Numbered from the stretch's first letter, positions 36,554 through 46,050 are shown. The stretch is 64,000 bases of DNA from Corynebacterium simulans (GCF_001586215.1 NZ_CP014634.1:930001-994000); one strand, 5' to 3'. The notes: a model not told the origin generated them from the letters alone. A program made the numbers and translations.

Positions 36554-37576
36554 ATGCCCCCGCGTTATCCTCACGATCTGCCAGATCACAGCGCAGATCA
36601 CACGCGCCCCCGGGCAGCCAGGACCAGCAGCACCAGCGCCAGTACACAGCGCCGCCCCATCAATAGCAGACCCATCGATACCCGCCGCGCCGGCAACGGC
36701 AACCCCGACGGCGAGCGCACCTACGTGCGGCGCACTCCCCCAACGCCAACGACGCCGAAGACACCAACATCAACAGCAGCAGCGCCGAATCCACTACCTA
36801 ACCGCCAAAAGCGCAGCCCCCAACCAAAGTCGCAAAGCACGGGTGGCCGCCACCGCGCGCCAGAAACGAACACGCCGGCGCTCCATACTCGCGCGCTGGA
36901 ATTGTGGTCCAGCTCGGGCAAGTTCCGTATTACGGTTGGTGTCCTTGCAAGTGCGGTCCTTGCAAGTGTGGCTCTTGCCGCCACGATGCATCACGTGGTC
37001 GATCCTCCTGAAGGACTAGAAAGCAACCAAGTCCCTGTGGCAGCTGCTCCAGTCATTGAGCCCTCCGCCGCAGTTGAGATGTTCATCCCTGCAATCGAGG
37101 TCCATGCCGAATTTGAAGATGGCTCCTGCCGCGTCAAAGACGGCGCGATTAACCCGGATACGATGACGGAGGCCTGCACTTATACCGCTGCGGACCGTCC
37201 GTATTCGCTGCCAGGCACTAATGCGCCAGACATCACCGTCATCGCCGGACACACCGGCGCCGGCGTTCCCGGTGTCTTCAACAACCTCTACGACGGCGGC
37301 GCAAACAAGCACAAGGTCGCCCTCGGCGACAAGCTCTACCTGCGCACTGCAAACTCCGGCGACAACTGGCTGGTCTACAGCGCCACCGACATGCACGACC
37401 CAGTAAAAGAAGGCCTCGCCGAAGACACCACAATCTGGGGCGAAGGCCCCATGCCAGGCCGCCTTCTCACCATCAGCTGCATTCAGCCGCTCAACCTCCT
37501 TGAAGCCTCCGTGCGCAATGCAGTGGTGGGCTGGCAATACGAAGGCGTCACGACCGTTACCCCACCGGCAGAGTAG
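36554..37576 (+). CDS. Sortase (class E/F-like)
   Basis: A membrane-anchored transpeptidase that would attach surface proteins to the cell wall. The 340-residue protein has an unusually long cytoplasmic N-terminus (1-120) rich in Pro, Thr, Ser and Arg, one membrane segment (about 124-146) and a sortase domain with His233 (VIAGHTGAG), Cys309 (LLTISCIQP) and Arg321. No pilin gene is adjacent; the nearest candidate substrate is the protein at 39408. Confidence 0.85.
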   Translation: MPPRYPHDLPDHSADHTRPRAARTSSTSASTQRRPINSRPIDTRRAGNGNPDGERTYVRRTPPTPTTPKTPTSTAAAPNPLPNRQKRSPQPKSQSTGGRHRAPETNTPALHTRALELWSSSGKFRITVGVLASAVLASVALAATMHHVVDPPEGLESNQVPVAAAPVIEPSAAVEMFIPAIEVHAEFEDGSCRVKDGAINPDTMTEACTYTAADRPYSLPGTNAPDITVIAGHTGAGVPGVFNNLYDGGANKHKVALGDKLYLRTANSGDNWLVYSATDMHDPVKEGLAEDTTIWGEGPMPGRLLTISCIQPLNLLEASVRNAVVGWQYEGVTTVTPPAE

Positions 37577-37593
37577 GCATACAAAACGCCAAA

Positions 37594-37617
37594 CGCCCTC
37601 ACCAAAAGGTGAGGGCG
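37594..37617. terminator. Hairpin between sortase and rplE (bidirectional)
   Basis: CGCCCTCACC, loop AAAA, GGTGAGGGCG lies between the convergent stops. On the minus strand it is followed by TTTGGCGTTTTG; on the plus strand the flank is AAAAGCTT. It probably serves rplE mainly. Confidence 0.75.
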
Positions 37618-37633
37618 AAAAGCTTAAGCCGCT

Positions 37634-38185
37634 TTACTTGAACGGGAAGCCGAGCTCCTTGAGGAGGCGGCGGCCTTCTTCGTCGTTGGTAGCGGTGGTG
37701 ACAACGGTGATGTCCATACCACGTGGGCGGTCAACCTTGTCGATGTCGATCTCGTAGAACATGGTCTGCTCGGTGAGACCGAAGGTGTAGTTGCCGTGGC
37801 CGTCGAACTGCTGATCGGACAGACCGCGGAAGTCGCGAATACGCGGCAGCGCGATGGTCAGCAGGCGGTCCAGGAACTCCCACATGCGGTCGCCACGCAG
37901 GGTGACGCGGGCGCCGATTGGCATACCCTCACGCAGCTTGAAGTTCGCGATGGACTTCTTTGCGCGACGCAGCTGCGGCTTCTGGCCGGTGATCGCGGTG
38001 AGGTCCTCGAGAGCGCCGTTGATCAGCTTGGAGTCACGTGCAGCGTCGCCAACACCCATGTTGACAACAACCTTGGTGACACCTGGGATCTGCATGACGT
38101 TGTCGTAGTTGAACTCGTCGTTCAGGGTCTTCTTGATTTCCTCGCGGTAGCGGGTCTTCAGACGCGGAGTGTAGTTCTCGCTCAT
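37634..38185 (-). CDS. rplE: 50S ribosomal protein L5
   Basis: L5 binds 5S rRNA. The 183-residue protein has [20 protein letters not shown] and ends in LKELGFPFK. It is followed by a terminator rather than rpsN, marking the break in the spc operon. Confidence 0.98.
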   Translation of the reverse strand: MSENYTPRLKTRYREEIKKTLNDEFNYDNVMQIPGVTKVVVNMGVGDAARDSKLINGALEDLTAITGQKPQLRRAKKSIANFKLREGMPIGARVTLRGDRMWEFLDRLLTIALPRIRDFRGLSDQQFDGHGNYTFGLTEQTMFYEIDIDKVDRPRGMDITVVTTATNDEEGRRLLKELGFPFK

Positions 38186-38187
38186 GA

Positions 38188-38502
38188 TTAGATGTCCTTC
38201 CCGTTGCTACGTGCGATGCGGACCTTCTTGCCGTTTTCATCGAAACGGTAGCCCACGCGGGTCGGATTGCCCTCGGAGTCAACGATTGCAACGTTAGAAA
38301 CGTGGATCGGAGCTTCCTGGGTAACGATTCCGCCGGACTCGGCGCCACGCTCGGTAGCGGAGTTAGCAACGTGCTTCTTCACGCGGTTGACGCCCTCAAC
38401 GAGGACCTTGTCGCGCTTCGGGTATGCTTCGATGACCTTGCCCTTCGCGCCCTTGTCAGGACCCGAAATAACAATCACCATATCGCCCTTATGAATCTTC
38501 AT
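38188..38502 (-). CDS. rplX: 50S ribosomal protein L24
   Basis: L24 initiates 50S assembly. The 104-residue protein has the KOW motif [19 protein letters not shown] near the N-terminus. It lies two bases before rplE. Confidence 0.98.
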   Translation of the reverse strand: MKIHKGDMVIVISGPDKGAKGKVIEAYPKRDKVLVEGVNRVKKHVANSATERGAESGGIVTQEAPIHVSNVAIVDSEGNPTRVGYRFDENGKKVRIARSNGKDI

Positions 38503-38506
38503 AAGA

Positions 38507-38875
38507 CTAGATCACCTCCGGTGCGAGAGAAACGATCTTCATGAACTTCTTGTCACGAAGCTCGCGAGCAACTGGGCCGAAGATACGGGTACCACGTGGC
38601 TCGTTGTCGCCCTTGAGAATGACTGCAGCATTCTCATCGAAGCGGATGTAAGAACCGTCCGGACGACGGGTCTCCTTCTTTGCACGGACGACGACAGCCT
38701 TAACGACGTCGCCTTCCTTAACGTTGCCGCCTGGGACAGCATCCTTGACAGTGGCGACGATTACGTCACCGATGCCAGCGAAGCGTCGAACGGAGCCACC
38801 GAGAACGCGGATGCACAGAATCTCACGTGCACCAGAGTTGTCGGCGACGCGCAGACGGGATTCTTGCTGAATCAC
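38507..38875 (-). CDS. rplN: 50S ribosomal protein L14
   Basis: L14 contacts 16S rRNA at an intersubunit bridge. The 122-residue protein starts at a GTG ([20 protein letters not shown]) with AGGAG seven bases upstream and ends [11 protein letters not shown]. It leads the rplN-rplX-rplE transcript, which is separate from the S10 operon here. Confidence 0.98.
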   Translation of the reverse strand: MIQQESRLRVADNSGAREILCIRVLGGSVRRFAGIGDVIVATVKDAVPGGNVKEGDVVKAVVVRAKKETRRPDGSYIRFDENAAVILKGDNEPRGTRIFGPVARELRDKKFMKIVSLAPEVI

Positions 38876-39407
38876 TATGGGTCTCCTGACCTGGATTGAT
38901 GTGCGGTAAGATTTCCGTCCTTACCGCACGCGGTCTACAAACTTGCGATGCTCAAGCCTTGACAACGGATTACACCGAAGGGTCTCGGACCGGCGGTTCG
39001 GAAACGCACCACTACGGGCCGACCAGCTTTTGCAACCTATACATTCAACCACACGCCAGCACCCTTACCAAAACGCTGCTCGACGGCTGTCGACGCCCCC
39101 TACCTCCACATTTATTTTCGCCAGTACACCCGCTTACCCCTTAGCCCATTATTTCGAATGCACCGACACACAAACAGTCTCCAAAACTATCGGCACACTC
39201 TGCACATATAAACCTCACCTTAACGTTCCTCAGTGCAAATCGGGTCGCACGACCATTCTAATAATCCAATTTTTTCACAGCTGTGACGTATGAAAATTAC
39301 AGTTAACTTCTGATTTCCGCGTGACAACTGTGAATTATGTGACTATTGTTGTTTGCGTCGCGAAAGACATTTTTTGCGCTTTCCCATATTTCCCGAAGGA
39401 GAAACAC
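38876..39407. promoter_or_regulatory. Divergent region between rplN and the secreted-protein gene, with rplN leader hairpin
   Basis: This 532-base region has no credible gene. A perfect ten-base inverted repeat (GTGCGGTAAG and CTTACCGCAC, nine-base loop) at 38901-38929 ends about 25 bases before the rplN GTG and is likely part of its 5' leader. The central part is AT-richer than its surroundings and probably holds the two promoters. Confidence 0.5.
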
Positions 39408-40337
39408 ATGAAGCGTTTGCCACAGACCCTGACCGCTGCTGTACTGACCGGCGCGCTCGCCTTTGGTGGCGCAGCTGTTGCTCAGGCTCAGGACAACAAC
39501 GAATCGAATCAGTTCACTGAGCACGGTGATGGATCTACTCTCACAACTCGTACTGATAACTATGTACCAGGTGCTGAGAACTACAATCCGTCCAATGAAG
39601 AGGGCGAGGAAAGCACTGAAGAGCCGAACACCAACGAAGAAAGCGCCGGTGAAGTCGAACGCCACGACGTCGCTGCTGATCCCATCGAGGTAGATGGCGT
39701 CAAGTACTACAAGCAGGAGGACGGTAGCTGGCTGTCCAAGCCAGTTGCAGGCAACCCAGTACGCCTGACCGCAGAGCAGGCAGAAAAGTACGTGAAGGAG
39801 CAGCAGGACACCTCCGCAATTCCTGCTCCTGCCACCAAGGTAGACTCCGAGGGCAACACTTGGTACCAGAGCATGAAGGATCCGACTGTCTACGTCAACG
39901 ATCCAGCCCTGGTCAACGTGGAAGTTACCGCCGAGATGCGTGACGCTTACGCAAAGGCATTCCCTTCTGAAGCTGCGAAGCCTGAATTCGACAAGAAGAA
40001 GCTCGCATGGTTGGCTCTTCCGGCAGCCCTGGTGATTGGTGGTATCACCTGGTACCTGTCCCAGGACGGCAAGACCTACGTCAAGGACGAGGCACGCAAG
40101 AACCAGGAACCGACCGCCGAGGAAAAGGCTGCTTCCGAGCAGATGCTGAACGCTAACAAGGATGCGGTTATCGCCCAGGGCGGTCAGCTCGCTGAGGGCA
40201 ACGCTGCCCCGGCAGCCGCACGTGGTATGTCCGCTGAGACCGGCTCCAACTCCGTTGCACAGGCTTTGGCTGCTCTGGCCGTAGCTGCAATGGTTGCCGC
40301 TGGCGCTTTCGCTGCACGCCGCAAGTTCTTCGCTTAA
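39408..40337 (+). CDS. Secreted cell-surface protein with sortase-like C-terminal signal
   Basis: A 309-residue protein with a signal peptide (1-27, ending AQAQ), an acidic low-complexity region (55-90), and a domain holding two similar segments, VDGVKYYKQEDGSWLS and VDSEGNTWYQSMKDPTVYV. A hydrophobic stretch (198-217) lies mid-protein. The C-terminus has MSAETG (274-279), a hydrophobic run (284-303) and the basic RRK tail, the layout of a cell-wall sorting signal. GAAGGAG lies seven bases before the ATG. I recognise no family with certainty. Confidence 0.85.
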   Translation: MKRLPQTLTAAVLTGALAFGGAAVAQAQDNNESNQFTEHGDGSTLTTRTDNYVPGAENYNPSNEEGEESTEEPNTNEESAGEVERHDVAADPIEVDGVKYYKQEDGSWLSKPVAGNPVRLTAEQAEKYVKEQQDTSAIPAPATKVDSEGNTWYQSMKDPTVYVNDPALVNVEVTAEMRDAYAKAFPSEAAKPEFDKKKLAWLALPAALVIGGITWYLSQDGKTYVKDEARKNQEPTAEEKAASEQMLNANKDAVIAQGGQLAEGNAAPAAARGMSAETGSNSVAQALAALAVAAMVAAGAFAARRKFFA

Positions 40338-40378
40338 GCAAGAGCCTTCCTACCAAGTAGGAAACTGAATTGAGACTG

Positions 40379-40419
40379 GCTGCGCCGGTCGGGCTTCGGT
40401 CCGGCCGGCGCAGCTTTTT
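40379..40419 (+). terminator. Terminator after the secreted-protein gene
   Basis: GCTGCGCCGG pairs with CCGGCGCAGC, with an inner loop, followed by TTTTTGC on the plus strand. Confidence 0.85.
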
Positions 40420-40503
40420 GCTATAGGCACCCTGGTGCGTCACAGTTTGCTTGGGCTCAAGATGAGCTTTCGCCCCAGAGAGCGCCGCTATTGCTAAACC
40501 GTT

Positions 40504-40543
40504 AAAGGCCGAACTGGGAAGGAGTTCTCCTCAGTTCGGCCTT
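40504..40543. terminator. Hairpin after ptsS
   Basis: AAAGGCCGAACTG pairs with CAGTTCGGCCTTT, with an inner GGAG/CTCC stem. The T-run is stronger on the plus strand (TTTGTTCTTT) than on the minus strand (TTTAACGG), so it may act in both directions. Confidence 0.7.
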
Positions 40544-40555
40544 TGTTCTTTCAAG

Positions 40556-42607
40556 CTAACGGGTTGTGCCTGCAGGCTCGTCAGTGGATGCAGGTGTAGC
40601 TGCATGTCCAGTGGCTGGAGCGAATGCTGGATCGGGCTTGGGATCCACAGTAAAGATATCGGTGCCGAAGCCAATGAGTTCGCCGGGGCGGAAAGCCGCG
40701 GTAGGAAGAACAGGGCCAGTCTTCTTCGAATTCGAGACGACCACCGGGGTAGTTACGGGAAGGCCGGCGGCCTTGATGGCGTCGATATCAAATTCGGCGA
40801 GGACATCGCCTCGCCTGACCTCATCGCCCTTGGTGACGTGGGAGGTGAAGTGCTTGCCTTTAAGGTTTACCGTATCGAAGCCAATATGCATGAGGATATC
40901 GATATTGCCCACCACTGGGCCCTTGGTGCGAATGGCGTAGGCATGGTGGGAAGGGAAGGTAACGGTGATTTTGCCGTCGGCAGGCGCAACCAGTTTGCCC
41001 ACGGTCGGCTCGATTGCCACGCCCTGGCCTAGCTTGCCGCCGGCAAACATAGGATCGCTGACCTGAGACAGTGGCACGGCGGTGCCCTCCAATGGGGAGA
41101 AGATGGTGCAGGCATCCTCGGCTGCTACCGCAGCTGGGGTGGCAGCGGCGGCTTGAGCCTCGGCTGCCGGAGGATTCACCTCATCCGGATCAATGGAGCC
41201 GTTCTTCCGGGCTAGGTAGCGGCCATAAAGGTAGGCGCCGATGAAGGAGCCTGCGAGTGCGATTGCAGCACAGATAAAGAACTGACTGTAATCCTCCGGG
41301 CGCATCGAAACGAAACCGATGATGCCGGCCGCGCCGAGTGCCGTTGCCTTCACGTCGAAGATGGCAATGAGAGTCGAGGCCACTGCAGAGGCAGCCATGC
41401 CGATGTAGAAAGGCCAGCGCAAGCGCAGATTCACACCGAAGATGGCAGGCTCAGTGATACCGAATAGTGCCGAGGTACCGGAAGCACCAGCCAAGCCCTT
41501 GAGCTTTTCGCTACGCGCCAGGAAGTAGACCGCGAGGGCTGCGCCACCTTGGGCAATATTCGCCATCGCTGCCGTGGCGAAGATGAAAGATCCGCCTTGA
41601 TCCCACAGCATGTATTCGATTGGTGGGAAGGATTGGTGCAGGCCGGTGATGACGATTGGCGAGTAAACCAAGCCAAAAAGGAAGCCGCCGACAGGGCCTG
41701 CAAAGTCATACAAATTGGCCAAGCCAACGCCCAACCACTCACCGGCAGTGCGCAGGAACGGGCCAATGGCAGCGAAAGTGATAAAGCCGGTGACCAGCAG
41801 GGTAATCAACGGCGTGAGCATGAAGTCCACCGTGCCCTTTAGGTGGCGGTGGAGGAACTTCTCAATCGTGGCCAGGATCCACGCAATAACCAGAATCGGC
41901 AGGATGGAACCCTGGTAGCCGGCCTGTGCGACATCGAGGCCAAAGATGTTCCAATACTCCATGTCGCCGGCCTCGATGGTCTCAGCCACGTTGTAGCCGT
42001 TGACTAGGTCCGGCATAACCATTGCCATGGCCATACCCGCGCCCAAAAACTCATTGCCGCCAAAGCGCTTAGTGGCAGTAAAGCCCACCAAAATGGGCAG
42101 GAAAGCAAAGGGAGCAGAAGCCAGCAGGTTGATAAGGCCAGCAACATCTTTGAGTGCCGGCACCATTTCAATGGCCGCTTTCTCACCAAACAACCCTTCA
42201 GCCGACAAGACGTTGTTCAGTGCCATGAGCAAACCGCCGCCGACCAGAATCGGGATGAGCGGCACGAAGATATCCGCGAGCACCTTGACGGCGCGGGAGA
42301 ACCAGTTGCCGGAATTAGCGGCAATGTCTTTGAGCTCTTCGGTGGAAACGGCAACGTCCTTGTGGATCATGCCGTTCAATTCCCTATAAACAACGTTGAC
42401 GTCACCTGGACCAACGATGACCTGGAACATTCCACCGGCTTCAAAGATTCCCTTGAGGTCAGGGTCAGCCTCTAAGGCCTTGGTATCGACCTTCTTCGTA
42501 TCCTTCAGCACCATGCGCAGGCGCGTTGCGCAGTGCGCCAAGCCGATGATGTTTTCTTCGCCGCCAAGTGCACGCAGGGTCCGTGCGGCAACTTCCTTAT
42601 GGTCCAT
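40556..42607 (-). CDS. ptsS: Sucrose-specific PTS enzyme IIBCA
   Basis: PtsS imports sucrose and phosphorylates it to sucrose-6-phosphate. The 683-residue protein has an EIIB domain with Cys26 (AHCATRLR), a ten-segment EIIC domain (about 105-465, with [19 protein letters not shown]) and a C-terminal EIIA domain with the active His in [11 protein letters not shown] (about residue 590). Long stretches match C. glutamicum PtsS. The ATG at 42607 has GGGAG eight bases upstream. It follows scrB in the same direction and depends on EI and HPr encoded elsewhere. Confidence 0.95.
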   Translation of the reverse strand: MDHKEVAARTLRALGGEENIIGLAHCATRLRMVLKDTKKVDTKALEADPDLKGIFEAGGMFQVIVGPGDVNVVYRELNGMIHKDVAVSTEELKDIAANSGNWFSRAVKVLADIFVPLIPILVGGGLLMALNNVLSAEGLFGEKAAIEMVPALKDVAGLINLLASAPFAFLPILVGFTATKRFGGNEFLGAGMAMAMVMPDLVNGYNVAETIEAGDMEYWNIFGLDVAQAGYQGSILPILVIAWILATIEKFLHRHLKGTVDFMLTPLITLLVTGFITFAAIGPFLRTAGEWLGVGLANLYDFAGPVGGFLFGLVYSPIVITGLHQSFPPIEYMLWDQGGSFIFATAAMANIAQGGAALAVYFLARSEKLKGLAGASGTSALFGITEPAIFGVNLRLRWPFYIGMAASAVASTLIAIFDVKATALGAAGIIGFVSMRPEDYSQFFICAAIALAGSFIGAYLYGRYLARKNGSIDPDEVNPPAAEAQAAAATPAAVAAEDACTIFSPLEGTAVPLSQVSDPMFAGGKLGQGVAIEPTVGKLVAPADGKITVTFPSHHAYAIRTKGPVVGNIDILMHIGFDTVNLKGKHFTSHVTKGDEVRRGDVLAEFDIDAIKAAGLPVTTPVVVSNSKKTGPVLPTAAFRPGELIGFGTDIFTVDPKPDPAFAPATGHAATPASTDEPAGTTR

Positions 42608-42737
42608 AGGCAAAGCTCCCTTTCTTTTTCACGAGCTAATCAACCTAGAACCATTAGATACAGCTTTCAGACAAAAAGCCAAGAGATCGGACATATTTGA
42701 GGGAAAATTCACCAAGTTTTGCCGTTTGAACGGTCAC

Positions 42738-44063
42738 CTAGTTCTTAATCCAGCCGCTCCATCGCGCTCCGCCTTCGCCAAATACGCTTGCCGACGCCGC
42801 AATTCGTCCACCGCCAGCGAAAATTTCCACGGCGCAGCCATCGGCAATGGCCATGACCTCGCCCTCTGGGCAAGCAATCACGCGCTCGTCATCGCCCACA
42901 CTCACGCGCAGCAGTCCTTCGCCTGCGGTAAAGCGCAGGTGTTCCCTACCTTCATCATCCACGAGGCTATAGCTGCCGCCACGCGAAGAGTTCAGGCTCA
43001 CCGTGCTGCCGAAGCCCTCCCTACCAGCAACATCGGGAATCGTCTCCCACACCGGCCATTGATAAAGCACGCCGTCTTCCAGCCATACCCGGCGCGGCAA
43101 GGTCAGGGTGTGCACCCAGCCCTCCTCCACAGTGGGCTTGTCATCTTGAGCAGGAAGGCCCATCCAGCCGAGCAGCAGCGCCTGGCCATCGCTCATGCCA
43201 ACCAGCTGCGGGGCGTAAAACTCGTGTCCATAGTCCAGCTCGCTGAAACCACGCTCGACGTGGAAGGTGTTGCCGTCCAGCTTGCCCACCAGGTAGCCGC
43301 ACTGGTCGGAAGAAGCGTAGTGCGTTTGCCCATCTACCTTGATGGGTTCAAGCCCCTGCGGGCAAAAGACCAGGACGTCCTTAGACTCACCGGTCGCCTT
43401 ATCAGTCAAGGTCACAAGGTTTGGGCACTCCCACATATATCCGCCCGGTAGGAGATCGGGGCTAAGCCCCAGCGCGGCGTCGTCAAGCGCGAATTTCAGT
43501 GCTCCCTCAAAGTCCCAGTTCTTAAGGTCCTGCGAGCGGTAGAGCACCACCGCAGCGTTCTCATCCTCACGTTGCGCGCCAATGACCATGCGCCAGCCTT
43601 GCTCATCCCGGGAAATCTGCGGATCACGGAAGTGCCCGGTAAAGCCTTCCTCGCTATCGGGAATCAGCGGGTTCGCGGCATCGCGATAATAAATGCCGCC
43701 CTCAGGGCCGGAAGGGTCGAGAACGCGCACGCGGTTCTGGGAAGGAATGCGCTTGCCATCCACCTTGAGGTTGCCCGTATAAAACAGCCACACGTCGGTG
43801 CCATCGACCACGGCACCGCCGGAGTAACAGCCGTCCTTGTCATAGGGCAGGTCAGGCGAAAGCACGTCCGGATGATGCCGCCAGGGGCCTGCCACTGAGT
43901 ACTTCGCCGAGGCATGCGCCCACCCCGTTCGCTTCGGCGCGTGCGGGAAGCAAGGGTCATGTTGGTAATAGACGTGCATGGTGTCGCCATCTAGAAAGAC
44001 ACCATTTGGATCGTTGAGACGGCCATACGGGGGCGCGATGTGGAAGTTCGGACGGTAGTTCAT
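42738..44063 (-). CDS. scrB: Sucrose-6-phosphate hydrolase (GH32)
   Basis: This enzyme splits the sucrose-6-phosphate made by PtsS into glucose-6-phosphate and fructose. The 441-residue protein has the GH32 catalytic residues Asp18 (LNDPNG), Asp147 (FRDP) and Glu212 (WECPN), and a C-terminal beta-sandwich. I start it at the ATG at 44063 (MNYRPNFHIAPPYG); a longer reading would run through the divergent fructokinase gene. A TAGTAT box seven bases upstream predicts a leaderless transcript. It lies 130 bases before ptsS. Confidence 0.95.
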   Translation of the reverse strand: MNYRPNFHIAPPYGRLNDPNGVFLDGDTMHVYYQHDPCFPHAPKRTGWAHASAKYSVAGPWRHHPDVLSPDLPYDKDGCYSGGAVVDGTDVWLFYTGNLKVDGKRIPSQNRVRVLDPSGPEGGIYYRDAANPLIPDSEEGFTGHFRDPQISRDEQGWRMVIGAQREDENAAVVLYRSQDLKNWDFEGALKFALDDAALGLSPDLLPGGYMWECPNLVTLTDKATGESKDVLVFCPQGLEPIKVDGQTHYASSDQCGYLVGKLDGNTFHVERGFSELDYGHEFYAPQLVGMSDGQALLLGWMGLPAQDDKPTVEEGWVHTLTLPRRVWLEDGVLYQWPVWETIPDVAGREGFGSTVSLNSSRGGSYSLVDDEGREHLRFTAGEGLLRVSVGDDERVIACPEGEVMAIADGCAVEIFAGGGRIAASASVFGEGGARWSGWIKN

Positions 44064-44070
44064 ATCACCG

Positions 44071-44077
44071 ATACTAT
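44071..44077. promoter_or_regulatory. Shared symmetric -10 element of divergent leaderless promoters
   Basis: The seven bases ATACTAT read TACTAT on the plus strand and TAGTAT on the minus strand. Each lies exactly seven bases before an ATG (44085 for the fructokinase, 44063 for scrB). The starts are only 21 bases apart, so the two promoters overlap and should compete. Confidence 0.6.
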
Positions 44078-44084
44078 GGAATCC

Positions 44085-44993
44085 ATGAGAATCCATGTGT
44101 GTGGCGAAGGACTCGTCGATCTCGTCCCCGTCAGCCCAGGTAGCTTGCAAGACCTCACGCCGGCTTTGGGCGGCGGGCCTTTCAATGTGGCCATCGCGGC
44201 GGCGCGTCTGGGCGGCGAGGTCAGCTTCCAGTCGCGCCTTTCCACCGACGGTTTCGGTAACGCGCTGGTGGAAAGGCTGGAACAAGAAGGCGTGGACACG
44301 TCTATGGTCCAGCGCGGTCCAGAGCCCACCACTTTGGCCGTGACCAGCATCGGTGATGATGGTTCGGCGTCCTATACCTTCTACACGGAGGGCACGGCAG
44401 ATAGGTTGGTTGAGCCCACGCTTTCCGACGCCGAGATTGCCTGCTTCGGCACTGTTTCCCTCGCGTTGGAGCCAGGTGCTTCGCGCTATGGCGAACTGCT
44501 CAAGCAATTCGCAGCTAAGGGCAGCATCGTGGCGCTCGATCCGAATATCCGCCCGTTCTATACCAACGATGAGCACAAGGCCTTCCTCAACGAGCTACTT
44601 GCCCACGTCACCGTGCTGAAGCTTTCTGAGGAAGAAGTGGAATTCCTGGGCAAGCAGGCCCTCAAGCAGGTTCCCGTCGTGGTGGTTACCCGCAGCAGCG
44701 AGGGCCTCACGTTGCGCGCTGGCACGACCCGGTTCGATGTGCCTTCCGCCAAGGTCGACGTCGCCGACACCATCGGCGCGGGCGATACCATCATGGGCGC
44801 GCTGCTCACAGAGATCGCCCGCCGCAACCTCACGGCCGAAGAGCTCACTCACTTGAGCGAATACGACTGGAAAAAGATTTTGGAATTCGCCGCGGCAGCC
44901 GCTGCGATTACCGTCTCTCGCAAGGGCGCACAGCCACCGCACCGCGCAGAAGTGCTTGCCATGCAAGCAGATGTTCAGAAGAAAGAGGCCTAA
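44085..44993 (+). CDS. scrK: PfkB-family fructokinase
   Basis: It probably phosphorylates the fructose released by ScrB. The 302-residue protein shows the ribokinase/PfkB signatures GGGPFNVAIAAARLGG near the N-terminus and DTIGAGDTIMGALL with the catalytic Asp234. I use the ATG at 44085, seven bases after TACTAT; an ATG at 44076 would overlap the -10 element. Substrate is inferred from the sucrose genes next to it. Confidence 0.9.
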   Translation: MRIHVCGEGLVDLVPVSPGSLQDLTPALGGGPFNVAIAAARLGGEVSFQSRLSTDGFGNALVERLEQEGVDTSMVQRGPEPTTLAVTSIGDDGSASYTFYTEGTADRLVEPTLSDAEIACFGTVSLALEPGASRYGELLKQFAAKGSIVALDPNIRPFYTNDEHKAFLNELLAHVTVLKLSEEEVEFLGKQALKQVPVVVVTRSSEGLTLRAGTTRFDVPSAKVDVADTIGAGDTIMGALLTEIARRNLTAEELTHLSEYDWKKILEFAAAAAAITVSRKGAQPPHRAEVLAMQADVQKKEA

Positions 44994-45413
44994 ATGTTTT
45001 CTTCCTACCAGGGCCGTAGCGCCATACTTCACACCGTGGCGTTCATCTTCGTGGCGCTGTCTTTCATCTTCCCGGTAGTCCTGGGCACTTCTGCCCTGCT
45101 GCCCACGTGGCTATCCGGCATCGTGAGTATCCTCGTTGCGCTCGCCATTCTTGTCGACGCCGCGCACAAAGCCTTCGCCCCACCTGAACGCCCCGCACGT
45201 GGCCTGCGCGCACTTTCCGCCCTCGCTGCGTTGACCGCGCTCATCGGCTGGATCTGCTGGCTTATCATCTTCAACAACTTCGACGCCGCCGGCACCACCA
45301 TGTACAAGGTAGGTACCTTCACCCTGGGCACCAGCGCCGTGCTCAACATCTTCTGCGCCGCCATGGCCTTCCTGGATTGGCGGGCTGGCCGCGTTACTCC
45401 GGTCAAGCATTAA
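44994..45413 (+). CDS. Four-helix membrane protein of unknown function
   Basis: A 139-residue protein with four hydrophobic segments (about 14-31, 35-54, 72-92 and 106-125). Its ATG directly follows the fructokinase stop, so it is co-translated with it. I recognise no family. The context alone gives a loose association with sugar use. Confidence 0.8.
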   Translation: MFSSYQGRSAILHTVAFIFVALSFIFPVVLGTSALLPTWLSGIVSILVALAILVDAAHKAFAPPERPARGLRALSALAALTALIGWICWLIIFNNFDAAGTTMYKVGTFTLGTSAVLNIFCAAMAFLDWRAGRVTPVKH

Positions 45414-45447
45414 TCGGCAAAACTGCCTTTGGCTCCCCGAAAGACAT

Positions 45448-45492
45448 CAAGAACTCCTTGTAGTAGCTCTGCGCAGCCACAAGGAGTTCTTG
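45448..45492. terminator. Bidirectional terminator between convergent genes
   Basis: CAAGAACTCCTTGT pairs with ACAAGGAGTTCTTG across a 17-base loop. It starts 35 bases after the membrane protein gene and abuts the original stop codon of the broken lipoprotein gene. Confidence 0.75.
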
Positions 45493-46050
45493 TTATTCAG
45501 CAGCTTCGATTTCAAAGCCGGTGCCCAGACGAAGCGGGCCGTTCGGCAAAGAGGCATCATTTTGCCAACCAACTTTGTCAGCAGCGATCGACACTGTCAC
45601 ATGCTTGCCCACCCACGGCTCTGCCTTTTCGCGGCTTTACTCGTGCGTGCTGTAGTGCGATGCAAGCAAGCCGCTATCGATCCAACGGGTTTCCTTGTAA
45701 TTTGCCCTGTTCCCGGTGACCTCCCCCGGAGCGTCAAATTCGAGGATCCAATAGTCGCCGTTGAGCTCGCTTTCAGGGAATCCGGATTCAGACTGCGAAC
45801 CTAGGGTCTCACGCCCCTTCTTCTTTACAACCTTGCCCGTCATCTTCAAGATGCCGTCTTCAACGACCACCGCTGGTTTCTTCGATTCTTCTGACGCCTT
45901 GGATTCTTGGGAATCCGCCTCTGCTGAACTTTGTGGCGCCATCGTATTGAACATCTTCTCTGTTTCTTTAGCGGAGTCGTTTTTTCCGGAATTACTGCAG
46001 CCAGAAAGCGCTAGGGCTGCAACACAGAGTAAGGAAACATAGCGGCGCAT
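45493..46050 (-). pseudogene. Lipoprotein gene interrupted by an in-frame TAA
   Basis: The gene starts MRRYVSLLCVAALALSGCSN, a lipoprotein signal with the lipobox LSGC (Cys18). Residues about 20-65 are Ser/Glu-rich, followed by a beta-type domain (EDGILKMTGKVVKKKG onward). The frame stops at a TAA at 45637-45639 after 137 residues. Without changing frame it continues for 47 more codons (including WVGKHVTVSIAADKVGWQ) to a second TAA at 45493-45495, right at the terminator. The full gene was thus probably 185 codons. The truncated form may still be made. Confidence 0.7.

Noticed and set aside
38930..39320. tRNA or small RNA gene in the rplN upstream gap
   Set aside because: No cloverleaf, T-loop consensus or terminator could be found there.
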